Source: Lingula anatina
Lineage: Eukaryota; Brachiopoda; Lingulata; Lingulida; Lingulidae
Direction of reading: 5' to 3'
NCBI RefSeq assembly: GCF_001039355.2
Contig: NW_019775669.1
Coordinates: 771,376 to 835,375 of the forward strand
DNA length: 64,000 bases
Positions 10,401-24,136 of this stretch are shown here, one piece after another. The notes beneath the pieces were generated by a model that saw only the letters and a list, made by a program, of their open reading frames with translations, was not told the origin of the DNA and did no database searches. How positions within the stretch are numbered: position 1 is the stretch's first letter; each line of letters opens with the position of its first letter. The position numbers were made by a program, and so were the translations under genes.

Positions 10401-13061
10401 AAAACAACCAATATTTTCACGTATTAGGCTGGGCACGCCGAGTGCTTAACTTAAATGTTTTCCCATACCTAACCTTAATCATTTTAAGTCCTTCGTATGT
10501 GGGGGCACGCACAACGTATGTGATTTCGAGACTTGCTCGCGATGATGTTTCAGCGACTTTGTTTACATTCGACACAAGGAGACTTTTAAAAGTTCTTTTG
10601 AGTCGTGTTTTCAATAAATCAGCAATAAACCCCTCGTTCGAGCGCTTTAATGCGCACTGTTTTACTACCAGAGCATTATAAGAACAGGGAGGAGTTGTTA
10701 TAATACAATGATGGAGGAAATACAAGACGGGGCCTAATATAGTCGAACGGTTTGATTACATACTGATTGAAGATAAGAATCAATTTCTCTCAATACCAGC
10801 GTGATATGTAAGCTATATCAGTTTGCATACCACATACCTCTCCATGCTCTTTTGTAGGATACTGCAAAGCAGCGGAGGGAAAATAGGGAGGAGAGAAAGA
10901 AATGAATACGTAGTACATTGCTCTAATGATGATGCTTTTTATTCTTCAATGACACGAAGGATAGACGAAGCGTCTATAAAATGTCTCTCCCCGGACGTAG
11001 GATTTTCTCACCATATTAAGGACGTTAAAAAGTGTGGAATAATAATTTACCCCCCCCCCCCTTCGCAACAAAACTGTCTTATACTGCATTATTATTGTCG
11101 AATTCTGAAATCAAAATACGACCTTTCCGAAATCTTTATTGCGCCATTTTCTTCATCAGATGACGCTTATGTATAAATGCAAAGCCTGCACTGGAGAAGA
11201 CAAAATGATATGTGTCACCCATTTAGTGTATGAGAAACGATCTTTAAATCATCATTCTTGTTACCGAACACAAGCTAAAGAATCATCACCTGGACACCCC
11301 CCCCCCTATTAAATTCAAGAATGGATCTCTAAATTGCATCCTCTGGCCCGTGACGCCATTCATCATTCATGTAATCAGTGAAAGGAAATGTTTTTAACCT
11401 TGCCGTTCACAATCTTTATCCTTTTAATGCATTTTTATATTAGCACAATCGATTTCTAACTCAGATGCGTGTCTCGACACAATGTGATCTAATGTTTTTT
11501 ATCATGAGCTTTGAAATATACGTGAGCAGACAGACCCTATGAATGCTTACGATTGATGGTTTTCTTTTCATCGGGCCTTTATTACGTGGTGGGCTTATTT
11601 CATTGCTTTACTGTGGGGCTTATAAGACCTTTAGGAATGTATTAGAGATTGCCGCCCCCTCCCAAAATGATAATAGCCGTTTTCCCATTAAGTATGTGTT
11701 AAAACATGTCGTTGATTAATCGCACTTTGTTGAAAAGAAAAACTAGTAAGTGGGTAAAGGAAGGGAAGGACACATCCCCGCTTTAACTGTCTTCACTTAT
11801 TTTCTCTAAAAAATACTTTCACTTGAAAACATAAAGTATGAAGTAAGTAAAAATTTGTCCAAAAGTTAAAAAAGCCTTAATTGTTTTCATTATATACCGA
11901 AGGACAGTTAACTTGACTTGACATGTCTAAACTTTCTTTTAGGTAACGGGAAATACTGAATTGAAATTTTAAAGTGAAGGTTCGTAAATGACAGGCATTT
12001 ATTTTGTTTAAAAGGTAATCAATTAGAACAAAGGTGGATTAACATTTTTCCAATTACCATTTAAATGAAAAGTGTTTAAAAATATTTATATTCCAAACTC
12101 CTAAAAATGTGTTTTATTTGTCAAAGTCATTTTAAAACGCGCTTAATCAACTCAGCTGGACAGTCCTTGTGATTTACGAGTATTTACTTCTGGTTTTAAA
12201 CTGACATTTTTGGTCAAATATAGGAATCCGTCGGGAGGGCCTGTCGCTGCATATTGTGCGATAAGCGTCTACTTCACGCCTACAGTGATTAGTTATGCTA
12301 CTTTGAAACATCTGCGTCTTAAAACTGCTAAAAAATACTGCTTTGTTCCACTCTACTGACATTCCTCTTACCATCGATATGTTTAAGGATGATTTATTTG
12401 CTGCAATAACAGCGACAATAGCTTTAAGTTACATCGTTTGTCATTTTTTGGTCTTGACAACCTGTCAGATCGTAAAAGCATGGATTGAAGTTTTTTTTTC
12501 CTGTTAAGCTGTTAAGGCCAGACAAAATTGATTAGTTGGTTTACGAGCACGTTCGACTTCCATTTTTAAGAAATCAGAAAAAACAACCGACTTACCCTAA
12601 AATTGAAGTGCTGTGCCCGTTAAACATCATATGATTATCAAAAACAAAAACGTAAAAGATGTTATTTACCAAGCCTGTTTGCAGAGAGACGCCACTCGTA
12701 AACCCACTAACAAGTTTTCCTAACCACGGTCTGAACTGACATGCAAGTATAATGGTCCATAATGTGAACCTACTAAAACATTGCACTATTATCACTACAC
12801 ATTAAGGTAATCACAAACCCAAGGTATTCTCAACACGTTTATCGATTTGAACATGTCACATTTGATTTTGAATCAGGCTGTTCTGTATTTGATAAATTCT
12901 TCAGCCCGCCAGGTGCCTCTAGTCGTGATGGTGTCACTGATGGGACACCACACTTGAGGTATAGATGGTCACCGTGATATTCAGTATATTAAAGCTCACG
13001 TGAATACATAGAGCACGCTGTTATACTTATTTGCGTCATGTTTCTTATTTGTTAAAATGCC

Positions 13062-13170
13062 TTGCCCCCTCCCCCCACTTTTTTTCTGAAAAGTAAGACC
13101 AGCCATTTCTCCTACATATTTGGCTTGAAATCCAATAAGAGTGCGGCCATACGATATATTCATATGTATA
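13062..13170. repeat. Diverged dispersed repeat, copy A
   Basis: Shares an ordered series of landmarks with 14,135-14,232: a T-run then CTGAAAAGT, CATTT, ATATTTGGCT, GAATCCA-like, GAGTG and a GATATATT-type end. Identity is moderate, and the pair is about 1.06 kb apart in the same orientation. The family was not recognised. Confidence 0.5.
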
Positions 13171-14134
13171 TTCATATGTTCAATCATATAATCAGGTCTA
13201 AATGATGACAAGTTGGTTTGTTTAAAAAAGATTGGCTCCCATGCAGGTTGGTCACTTATTCGGCCTTTTTCTTAGTTAGAAATATGGGCAATACAATGTT
13301 ATATATGGTTTGAATCCATTCGATAGTATCATTTTCCTACAACCTGCGGCCTGGATAGCCACCGTCTAAACATGTCAGAAAAGATTGTCATTATTCAAAG
13401 TCTAATAAAAGGGAGAGGATAATTGACCGAGGATTAAAATTATGATGAAAATTGAAATATTTGAAGTTAATCTACTATAGCCAAATGAAGTCCGGCAACG
13501 TTAAGAAATATGATTGGATGTTCATGAGCAGCTGCAATCGGGGATTTTTTTTTCCGGCGACCTGAAGGGTATCAAAATTCACGTATGTCCATAGGTCGCA
13601 AGTGGTAGGGGACTGTGAAACACGATCTCGAAGAAATGGAACATGGCGTCAAGTGTAAGGGCGACTGTCGGGTGCAAGTCCTTGTGCGAATATGTACAAT
13701 GGTAGACTGGGACGCTAGGTATAATCATCAGATACCGTCAAAACGTGCTTCCTTCCTACTGTCTGGTATGTAGAAAACATCTTAACGAGATTTTTCAGCG
13801 ATCATTTTAGATACGCTTAGATAAATTTAGCCGAAAAATCACTCTAACTAATGCAATTACCCGTGAATGTCAAACTGTGGGCTTCATCACCTACATTCCG
13901 ATGGTTGTTTTTATTGACTGAAATCTTTGTTAATTAAAGTTATTACTATTGATGTCTCACAAAAGTGTATATTATATCCACCCTGAGCTTAATATTACTA
14001 ACAGTAGGGATTTCTTCCTAATAAATACTCTCTGTTACTGCACATAAGTGAAAGACAGATGTAGTATTTCAGGTTGACTAGCTCCTGCGTGCAGAACATC
14101 CAGAAAACGCTGAATAAATAGTATTTTCTTTTGC

Positions 14135-14232
14135 CTCTTTTTTTTCTGGAAAAGTTAAGAGGATCACATTTTCCCGGAGATATTTGGCTAGGAATCCAGA
14201 ACGAGTGAAGAAACGTGATATATTTACACACA
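14135..14232. repeat. Diverged dispersed repeat, copy B
   Basis: The partner of the repeat at 13,062-13,170: CTGGAAAAGT, CATTTTCCC, ATATTTGGCT, GGAATCCAGAACGAGTG and GATATATTTACA occur in the same order. Either a local tandem duplication or two insertions of an old element. No terminal repeats or target-site duplications were found. Confidence 0.5.
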
Positions 14233-17200
14233 TTTAGAGCCTAAACTTCCTCTCTGCTTCAGTTACTTTTATTATGTAAGTTAATAATCTGAATGGCCCC
14301 ATGTATGTTCCTGTCAGAAATGTATTGGCTGTAGGTTTAACAATCTGATGATATGTTTAAATGTACCAAGTGTCCAGTTCGAAGGCTGGGGTAATTCATT
14401 CTGTCGGATGAAGAGGTAATTGATGGGCTGAATTGAGCTCAAAAGCGATCTCGAAGTCTCACAAAAACCACAGATCATCTCTTGGCGGCGTGCACGGTGA
14501 CCCGAAGAGCTGCACATCTAAAGCACTGAAAGCAATGCGAGGGCATGCTACATTGGCGATCATATTGCGTGGACCACAGAATACTACTGTGTCACGTTTA
14601 GTCTTGTTTTCCATTTTCTCCACTTTGAGTTTCAGTAAATTTGATAGTTGGCAATACTAGTGAAGATCATAATGACGATGAAGCTGATATTGCTGTGGCA
14701 TTTAATTCAAATCTCAAGTGCTGTTGCTTACGCTTTGATATTCACAATGGAGAATTCCTGGGCCAGGAAACATCATGATTGAAGTTTTATGTGCACGAGA
14801 AACATCAAAGGTTGGGAATCATGTCATACACCGTTGATCCAAGTCTCAGTAGGAGATTGGGAGAAAAATAACAACACGATAGGTCAGTTAGACCTTATCA
14901 TGCTTGTTACGGGCTGTCCAAAGTTCAAAACGTGATTAATAATTGAAGAACAGTATATGTTGCATTATTTCTTTTTCTTTAATTCGAACCAACAAGTACA
15001 CCTTTTTCAGACTGCTTAATGATGAACACCGTTTAACTTCTCTGACTTTTTCAGCTGCTATAATCCCATTACGTCTTGATTTTAAAATGAGAAGTGATTC
15101 TGCGTCTGAACAGAAAAAAAAATCGAGAAAGATACAAAACAGTTAAACTCTTCAGCGTTCTAGCTAGGCCTAACCTGATGACGTATGATACGCCACCTTT
15201 TACTTCAGCCGTTATTTCACCGCCCAAAGGTATAAATGCTGTTTTCGAGGGGGTTTTGCACGGACAGGGTAGAGCTTTGAACAGTAAATTGATTTTAGGG
15301 GGTCAGTTTGATTTAGATGAAAACCACGATCTAATTAACCTTGGTGATGTTTACGATCCGTGCTGATCAGAGTCGGTTTATTGTTGATTCTTGCCGGAGA
15401 TGCTTGGGGCTGTCCCTCAGCGCGTAGACTGGGTAGTTAATCAGGGTCCAGCCTAGTAGCACGCACAGCCACCGCCGTATGGTGCCACCGGAGTGGTCTC
15501 TCCTGTCGGTCTCTCCTGTGCAGTGTGCATTGAATTCACTCTGATTGAAGATTTTGTGTCCAGATTATCAAAGCTGTGTCAGTGAGCACATGAACTGACA
15601 CCGGTATTCGACTGCATTTGCATTGCTAAAAATCTATCTTGGCAGGTGGACGGCAAGATTGTGGAGCGGTACGTTCAGGTATGGGATCCTGTCAGTCTTG
15701 CACTTAAAACGACTTATCATTTATTGTCTCTGTATTTTATTGCCTTTCGTACTGAATTGCATTCTTTAGAAATGTACTTAAATGTTGGTCTTTATTTAAC
15801 AGGTAATGTAACAGTTGCATGATAGATGGTTTGCAAAATATGCATGCATTTATTACGTGCTATTCTATTTTTGGAAGATAAGTGGGCTTGACCTGTCTTT
15901 GTATCAGTCAGTGATGAATGTGCTGATTGTTACATTGGCATGTTAACAGGTAAGAGGACTTGTCTGCTAAAAGAGGTAATTAAAACACGCAAGGCGTCTG
16001 CGGTAGACGGTCATCCTGCTAATCCGCAGAATAAAGTACTTAGGTCAACGTCCCTTCGCACGCGCCAGTCAGTGTGTTGGAACGCTGAAAATTACAAGTG
16101 GCTTTGCTTGATAGTGATTTGACGACGTTAATATAATTATAGTTCTATTATTCAAGAAAAAAAACTTATTTTGTTATATGCATAGGCAACGAACTGAAAA
16201 TGATTCCAAGTATCTTTTATTTTATTATCTCGCTTCTGTAGCTTCGTTATAACAACACATACGCATGGGCGGATCTAGAACACTAAGCTAGAAATCAGTC
16301 TACCCAGATTATCCCCCAGTATAACTGTGTGCTCATCACTACTGGTTTCGCTTTTATTTTCATTTGATTCCATTCATTTCTGTGAAAACCATTATTGCCG
16401 CGATCGTGTGGTATGTGCGCATGTTTCTATAATGCCACGTTGTACCAGCTGACATGTACGACATCTGTCTTATGGGTGGGAAAGAACGCTCTCCGCTTGA
16501 AGATGACAATATGGCATATTTTCTGCACACTTTTAAGGTTTTTAATGATACTTCTGTGAGCTTTAGTGCGGGTCTTTTGTCTATTCTGGGACACAAAATC
16601 CACCTGCAAATAATTGTCATTCTTGGGAGGTCGGGGAGGGGGTATGCTAACCCGAAAGCTCTTGAAAAATGTGATGATTTGGCACGTTTTTTAGTACATA
16701 AGACATACTTGAGTAGGTCCAGGATGTGTCTCTGCCGCCCTTTGGGTAGGAAGTAAACCCACTTTTTGTGCTTAAAAAAACAGATGGGACGGTGCTTGGG
16801 GAGGCTGTCCCGGTATACAGAGACTGGGGGTCCGTATGGCAGTGTCTGCCTTCCATTAGATTCATTCAGGTTAAGGCTAGCTGATGTAAGGGGGTCAAAA
16901 TCTAGGACGGGGCCTACTTGTAGAAATCAATGGGAACCGGACTCTAAATCACAGGGGACTCGCTCGTTAATGACACCGATCCTTGGTTCCATCACTTAAA
17001 AAAGTAACGCAAAGTAACACCGAAGTAATGTTATTGCTGCTTACATCTTCTTGTTAGGTACTCAAAAGATTTAACACCGCGTGCAGAGACCTCAGAGAAT
17101 GTTAAATAAGTTTTCGGTTTCTCGTGTTTAAATCCCCCCCCCCCAATGGCGCCTAGAGTAAGTTCATTACTTTTATTATATATAAAGTATCCAAAAAGAG

Positions 17201-18379
17201 TGCGCCGAAGTCTAGGTAACATTTTTTTTCAAAGGATAAGGAAAAATAGGAATGGCATTTGCATTATGAGGAACATTTTTCATTTGGAAAATAAAAGGAA
17301 CAGAAACGATAGGAATTTCCTCACATCACTATCGCTTTAGGCGTGCTTTAATTACACAATTTTGGTAAGAGGTATAGCATACGGCTTACAGTGCAATATA
17401 TAGCCATGTTTATAAGGAGAGGCAAGGGCATCTCTGGACTAGTTCCGACAAGTGAAGTGTCAAGTGAGTTATTCCCTACTACAGAGTACGGTTACTGTTA
17501 ATTGGATATGCTGTAAATTTTAGCCTAAACCGACGTCTATAGTAAAACGTACACGCTACGCTCGTTCTGTGGACCCTCCTCTTTAACCGTTATTTATGTT
17601 GTGTAGTGTAATTCTAGATCACAAAGAGCGAAAACAAACTTCTTTGCAATTCCACCGTGAATTACCTTGGTCTTAGATTTCCACACATGGGATGGAAACC
17701 GGGTTGAACCAATAACATTCATCATACTGATCTGTCAAAGTCCCGCTCAGATCTTGGTGGGAATGACGATTGCTTAAAGTTATAGAGTTTTAATCAAAAG
17801 AAATCTTAATAGCCCGTTTTAATGATTCACAGACGCTTATTGAGAACGTGAAACACACTGCTTTTTGTTCTTCCTGAATATTTTCACGAAAAAAGATGAA
17901 AAAAAACGCAATTTCATCATTCAAACATTACAAAGTTTTACATTATCACACTACAACTTAAAATTTTACCTGGAAATTGAGAAAGGGAAAGTTGAGTCCC
18001 CTTTCTTATCATTTTTCAAGGCAATTGGAAATAACAATTACTTTTACAGCAATTTAATTCGACGCCAAGAAGGAAATTATATTACGTCAAAATTGCAGCA
18101 AAAGGGGGTGCATCAACTATCCATTCATTGCAATAATTGATTCATTTGGTTACATAGATTTTATGGCTGTCTAGCTGATTGAGTCGCTCGTTGCCAGATT
18201 CATCTTTTGTCATAAGCCCTTTTGCCAATTATTGTATTCATATATTCAGTGGGGTGTTTCTTATAACATTATGGAGCATAGAAGCTATGAACTCAGACTA
18301 GCTAACCACGTGGTTGGATGCAGTTCAAGTACCCGGCTTTCAACGCACACTTTTAACAGGCACACTTCTCTCATTGCAG

Positions 18380-18467
18380 TCATCACTGAAAAGAGATAAG
18401 GAATGGACCGATAGCGAAAAGGTCGAGCAGAGAACTTCACCAGGTGTTCATGTGGAACAGAGAACAG
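18380..18467 (+). other. Candidate non-coding 5' exon
   Basis: An 88 bp stretch is bounded by a strong acceptor (TTCTCTCATTGCAG) and a strong donor (ACAG followed by GTGAGA). It has no convincing protein signal. The next plausible acceptor downstream is that of the first ADAMTS-like coding exon (20,593), which itself begins with untranslated sequence, so this could be an upstream 5' UTR exon of that gene. Transcript data would be needed. Confidence 0.25.
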
Positions 18468-19213
18468 GTGAGAAAACCGAAGAGAAACTTGTCACGTATG
18501 CCTGGCATCATGCTACCCTTATTTTGGACGGCATAAGATTTTAATAAATAACGTCAGTCTAAGAATGAACTCGTGACCATGACACGGGGAGAGCTGTGGC
18601 GTGAGGTGTATGGGGTCGAGTGTAACAGATCAACTAAGAACTCAAATCCGTTATTATTGGCCTTTGAAATAGACCCGAGAGACTGTGCCCTGTGGTATCG
18701 TGAGAAGTTGCCCAGATATTATCGAAAAAAAAAATTATGACGACTCTGTGCACGGATACCGAACCTGACTGACGTGGATTTCTACCCTGTCTTCGTTATC
18801 ACTCTGGAACAGATAACGCTGACAAGAAACTGTCGCATTGATGGAAATAGATAACAATATACTGGCAGGGTCGACCTCAACAATAAAGGTGGTTACATTT
18901 ACGTGGGGGACGTGTGTTAATACGAACTACGCCTATGCAATTCACTGCTATCGCAGCAATGTCAGGCCTAAATTTTGTGAAGACTGTATCTAACTGGAAA
19001 TGCGCCTGCAGTCATTTCAAAAATAGAAATTCCTATTAATGAGAAACTAAAGTCAGGTAATCATTCAACATGTAGGCAAATTTCTACCCACATTTCTTCC
19101 TTAGCCTTAACTTACAAATATCGATTTCATATTTACAGTTTATGAAAAACTGTATTTTTATTGTTGTTCTCGTTCTCATCCTTGGTAATCTACGAGACTT
19201 CGTTCACATGCAA

Positions 19214-19246
19214 TGTCTATTTTCTATTTTCTATTTTCTATTTTCG
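19214..19246. repeat. Short tandem repeat of TATTTTC
   Basis: About four consecutive copies of a 7-bp unit (TATTTTC), in otherwise unremarkable AT-rich DNA. Confidence 0.85.
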
Positions 19247-20631
19247 GTATGTCTTATGAGAGACGTTGTGAGAGTTTATGCGGATCAAAAGATATGTCAT
19301 GTTAATGCTTTCCACGCACGGTGTAATCGCCAGTGGTACTAGTCAGGACAGAGTGTGATTTGAATTTTACCCTGCAGCTGACGGATGGAAGCCCTGCAAG
19401 GTTGCGCAGTCTGTAACAAGAGGCGTTTTAATTACTACATGCTGGATTTATGCGCCTTTCATTCTTGGCAGTGAATGATATTTTTTTTCACAAAACGTTA
19501 GTTCACCTGCGCCTGTGGACAGAAATGAGTGGAATTTTCATGTTGAATATTTTTATTTTGCGGTAGCTTGCCCACATGATTTTTTGCAACAGTTGAAATT
19601 GTAAATTTGAAGAGTAATGTTTATCTACCGCAACCCTGTATACGTCGTAAATAATACAAGTAGCCATCTGTGCATGATCAGGCGGCCTTTCAACACAGCA
19701 CGCGCGCAAGAGGAATGGAGTGGAAATGTGCCACATACGGACTGTCATAACTCTTGTATTCTGCCCAAATTACGCGATATGTTTATATTTCTCAAGACTT
19801 ATAGTCAAAAAGGTGTGTAGGGTTATCTTAGTCTTACAGGTACACCTTGCTGAGTATATTTTTCTGATTTTCACTTTTTTGCTGAATTACGCACTATACG
19901 TAATTATACGCACCCTGGATTCACTTCGCTATAGAATGTGTAATAATAGTCTCTCTGTGATTTAATTTATTTTCAATCTCGTTAAATTTGATAGAGAAAA
20001 CAGGCATTGGCAGGTTGTGTTGATTTTTCGTTAATTGTAAACTACGCGAAACATTATTCAAATGTATTAATTGCAGGCGACTTGATCTTGGGAAAGATTG
20101 GGCACAACATTCGCAATAACAAGTATCTCCCGGTGGGTTTTTGTATGCCAATATCTTTGGCAGGGACTCATCCAGGACATACTGCACGAGAACCCTGGAG
20201 ATGCCATAACAGACATGCAACACTGAAATGTTTGGTTGCGGTTAAAATGCACTATGCTTCTGTCTGTAATAACGGCCAGAACTGTGCCAAGTGTATTTTC
20301 TTACGTGTCTGTGAATGAGCAGCAAAAACATATGTTCATACATTGTTCGGTTATTCCTTCAATGCTTTCTAGGACGTTAATTTTGATTTAATACGGCTGC
20401 CTTCAGCGTTTATTACTGACGCGCCTTCGGTTTCAGATAGCGAAAAGTATAAATTGCTGTTTAAAGTGCTTTGATTTCGTATTTGTGCGAAGGGGTGATG
20501 TAAAATACATAAACTTATCACTAAGTATGCTATTTGTTATGTTTGATAAGAGTACTTTCAAGTGGACTATTAGTTTACTTGTTCTTTTTCAGCATTATGA
20601 CGGAAACTGCTAGCTCCGATGGTTTATGAGA

Positions 20632-20749
20632 ATGTATGCAACTCGCCGCGGATTTTCCGGCTTGTGGCTTGTGTTGACGACGCTGCTAGGGATACAGGTA
20701 AATTTAATAAATCAACGTACAGCTAGATTTGCGTTTTGTTGGTATGCAT

Positions 20750-20785
<36 letters not shown>

Positions 20786-23049
20786 ACACACATTTTATTC
20801 CTAAGAATTAATACACCGAAATGCCTGCTCGTAAGTTTATCAATTTAGACGCAGTATTTTTGGACATTATGGGCGTTAAAAGTGCCTCTTACTTGTTAAG
20901 TAGTTATTTTCAAAACATAACGTGATGGGGGCTTAGAATATAAAACAACAGGGAACCTTTTTAGTTACCTTATTAATCCAGAGCAGAAACGTTTGACATG
21001 TAATGTACAGCATGTAACATCTGTGTACATGTAACATGTCTCAGTACTTGATTTGCGAGCCCAAACACTTCAAAACTGTTCAGTCCCTCTTATCAGGTGT
21101 ATGCATTCACCTAAACAGTTGACAAGAAATGTACCCTCAGATTACCCTCAACCACTTGCCCCATGTTTTAGATAATCCGATGTTGATACAACCTGCTCCG
21201 AACATGTATCTGATTTTATAATATCATATCACGACCCTGGCGCGACACCGAGCACCTGTTTTGACTGCTATCGGGAACTTTGGGAGTCTCACTGACATGT
21301 GCAAGGTCGTGTTGACTTTCGCTTTGTTCTAATATCACTGCGTATTTGTGCTTTAATTCTCTGAAGCGAATCGTTTTTTTTTTTTTTTTTTTTTTTGCAA
21401 TAGAGTCAGCGATGTTTTCCGAAATGATTTAGCGCTAATTTTTTAAAACAAACTGACGCCTTTTTGCAGTTGGCGAACCTACACGCACGAAAGGATAGAC
21501 ATTGCTTAAGACTGGTTCCATGAACTATTTTTAAATCCCTTTTTTCTTATGTAGAAGTGGATTGCTGGCATCGTCTTATGAATTTTAAATGGCGCGTTTT
21601 TCATTATTAACTCTTTCGCTGTTCTTTTTCATTTCTACCCACATTTATCAATGTGTCTAACTTTCTTTTAACTACTCTATCTGTCTTTTTTTACCTGTCA
21701 GTTCTTACATTTCTTATGCCTCAATCTATTTAATGTAATGCGACTGTTTATTTATCTTAGATTAACGCGATTGCTTAGACTTCTTCACTGCCTACTTTTC
21801 TCATTATTTCTTTTCTTTCTATATAAAAAGAGGCCATGCCGTATTTGGGATTTCAAAGTTGTGTTGTAAAACATCTTGGCAAGCTTTCATTACGTAGGTT
21901 GTTTATTTCCAATCAAACAACAATCAAATAAGCACAGATCGTTAATTCTTAAGCAGTTTGTTTTAGCACAACTACCTTTGTCCGTAAGATATTTCTTGGT
22001 ATGTTAAAATTCAGCTGTAGGATCTCATACCGTTGTGTTTAAAAGAGAAAAGTATTTAATTTATTTATCAACTCCCACAAAGTTACGATCTTTTGTTACC
22101 TCATACGTGGTTCTCCACTTGCCTGCTTCAACAGTTTTCTTTTGAAAGATGTACCGTGGAACATAAATCCAAACACAATAGTCGTTTTATTAAATTTCCA
22201 TCAATCCATTAAGCAATTTGTATCAACGAACTCGTGTGGCAGTTTCTTTTCCTAGTCGAAACTATTTGGTCGTTTTCAAAGTGACGGCCGCAGGGGACTG
22301 TAAACCGTGGAATTGTCTTAAGCTGAATCTATTATCACGCTGATCCTAAAATTTGGTCAAAACTAAAGATCAAAGACCACAAGAGGAAATTGAATTTCAA
22401 CTCCTAGCTGCGCTGGTTTAAATCATTATTACATTTTATGCGTACGTTAGACACGCTTTTTTTAATCTCTCTTATATTTCAAATCGTTCTCCTTGGCAGG
22501 GAAGATAAAACAAGTGAAAGTTTGTATCATATCATACATCAGTATGTAAGTTCGAAAGAAAAAAATGATAAAAAATGAGGACAACGATGCCCAGAAGCAT
22601 AATCTGAACTGTCCAAGCCCTAGAAAATGGTTCGGTGACATCGATAATAGTCAAGTTGATAAATTGTATTACTGAGAACGGGTTTTAAAGAGAATTGAAA
22701 TATGAAACACCAAAATATTAAATTTAATGCCTGGTGTCCGCTTTGGTTATGTAGAAAGGTATGAATGGCCCCTCCACGCTAGCCAAACGTTCTGGGAGGC
22801 CAATCGATGCTCGTTAAGCGAAACAAAAACCAGACTCTCAAAGGAATAAAAGGGCAAAGGTAAGCCTTAGGGGATTCAGGGGCGATTTTGTGCCACCACC
22901 ATGCAGACTTTGGTTTTCGACACCACAAAAAGGTAAATGTTGGAAATGCCAGGTGCCCGTTAAGGGTTCTTTCTTCCTGGAGGCGTCCTTCAACTAAACA
23001 AAACACCTTAACACTTTCCAGTTACACTTCACCTCGAAAGTTTACAGGC

Positions 23050-23097
<48 letters not shown>

Positions 23098-24086
23098 TTA
23101 TTAGTTCAGCATATTATTTATTTTGTCAAATTAAATTCTTATGTGGCACTGGAAATCGCACTTCATAAACCATTTACAGCAAATCTACATTTTGATATGT
23201 TCCTATACTCGAAGCCATTTTTCTGTGTAATTGAAAGGTGTTTATGTACTTTTCCTCAAGTTGATACATGAGCTGCGCAATAAAGAAAAACACTGAGACA
23301 ATATCCCTTGTTTTGATTAAAAAAGACGAGTAGTTAAAGGGTGAAATTGTGGAAATAAACCGAATGAGACCGGCATGCTAATACTGTTGTTTCATCATCT
23401 ATCTCAACAGCATCTTGAATACAGGCCTGGATAGCTGAGGGCTACTTTAACGTACGACTAAAATGTTTCAAACAGGGAAGTGCAGTTTTTTTTCCTGTCC
23501 CGGTCGGTAAATCTCGCGAGTTTGTTCGGCTTCTGATTGAAAGTTGTCATCGTCTGAACAGACCAAGTGGATATTCGGAAGACTGACGCAGTTGTCAATA
23601 TTTTTTTACCGAAATATATATAAATAGTGTTTCTGTATCCTACTTGTTTGCAAATTGAGCTCTCGCGACCTTTTAAGTGGGATACCGAACCGAGAAACTG
23701 TGGCAATACTAAATAATGAGCTTGGCAGCGTTGCACTTAAATGTTCTCTTAAAAGCCACGCGGAAAAGGAGAAATTCAAACTATTATGTATTGTTTTCTT
23801 TTTAACCCTCGCGGCGCAGTTTTATAAGATAACTGGCGTCCGACATGAGGTTCAAATCTCTTCCTGTCAGTTTTATTGTTCCATGGTCTATCATCAGTTT
23901 TTGTATGGACACATTATCGTCTGCTGTCGTCATTGTAGTCATTATTGACAGCATGCAATGATGGCGTTTTCTGCGATATTGAGTTGACTTATTGAACTGT
24001 AATTGGTATTTCGCCAGGATTGAACGTACCTCGACGTGAAAAAAGTTCCAAAACAGGTACTGCTCATGTTGCCATAAGTAAACTGC

Positions 24087-24136
<50 letters not shown>

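Larger units (their letters stand above)
7043..20592. other. Gene-poor interval, about 13.5 kb
   Basis: No open reading frame here shows recognisable domains, codon-like bias or exon boundaries that chain together. Visible items are the 3' UTR of the upstream gene (to about 7.4 kb), a (TA)n tract, C-runs near 11,051, 11,286 and 17,137, a diverged repeat pair at 13.05 and 14.12 kb, a 7-bp tandem repeat at 19.2 kb and a candidate non-coding exon at 18,380-18,467. It may hold distal promoter or 5' UTR sequence of the ADAMTS-like gene. Confidence 0.6.

Noticed and set aside
15094-15366. 90-codon open frame with a somewhat protein-like end
   Set aside because: I could not link it to any family or to flanking exons. 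It begins in an A-rich stretch and has no good splice borders.
15653-15685. 33 bp stretch between GGCAG and GTATGG that could be a micro-exon
   Set aside because: There is no homologous protein, neighbouring exon or reading frame to support it; chance splice-like borders are common.
23849-23870. GGTTCAAATC-type box resembling a tRNA T-arm
   Set aside because: No matching acceptor stem, D-arm or anticodon arm could be built around it.
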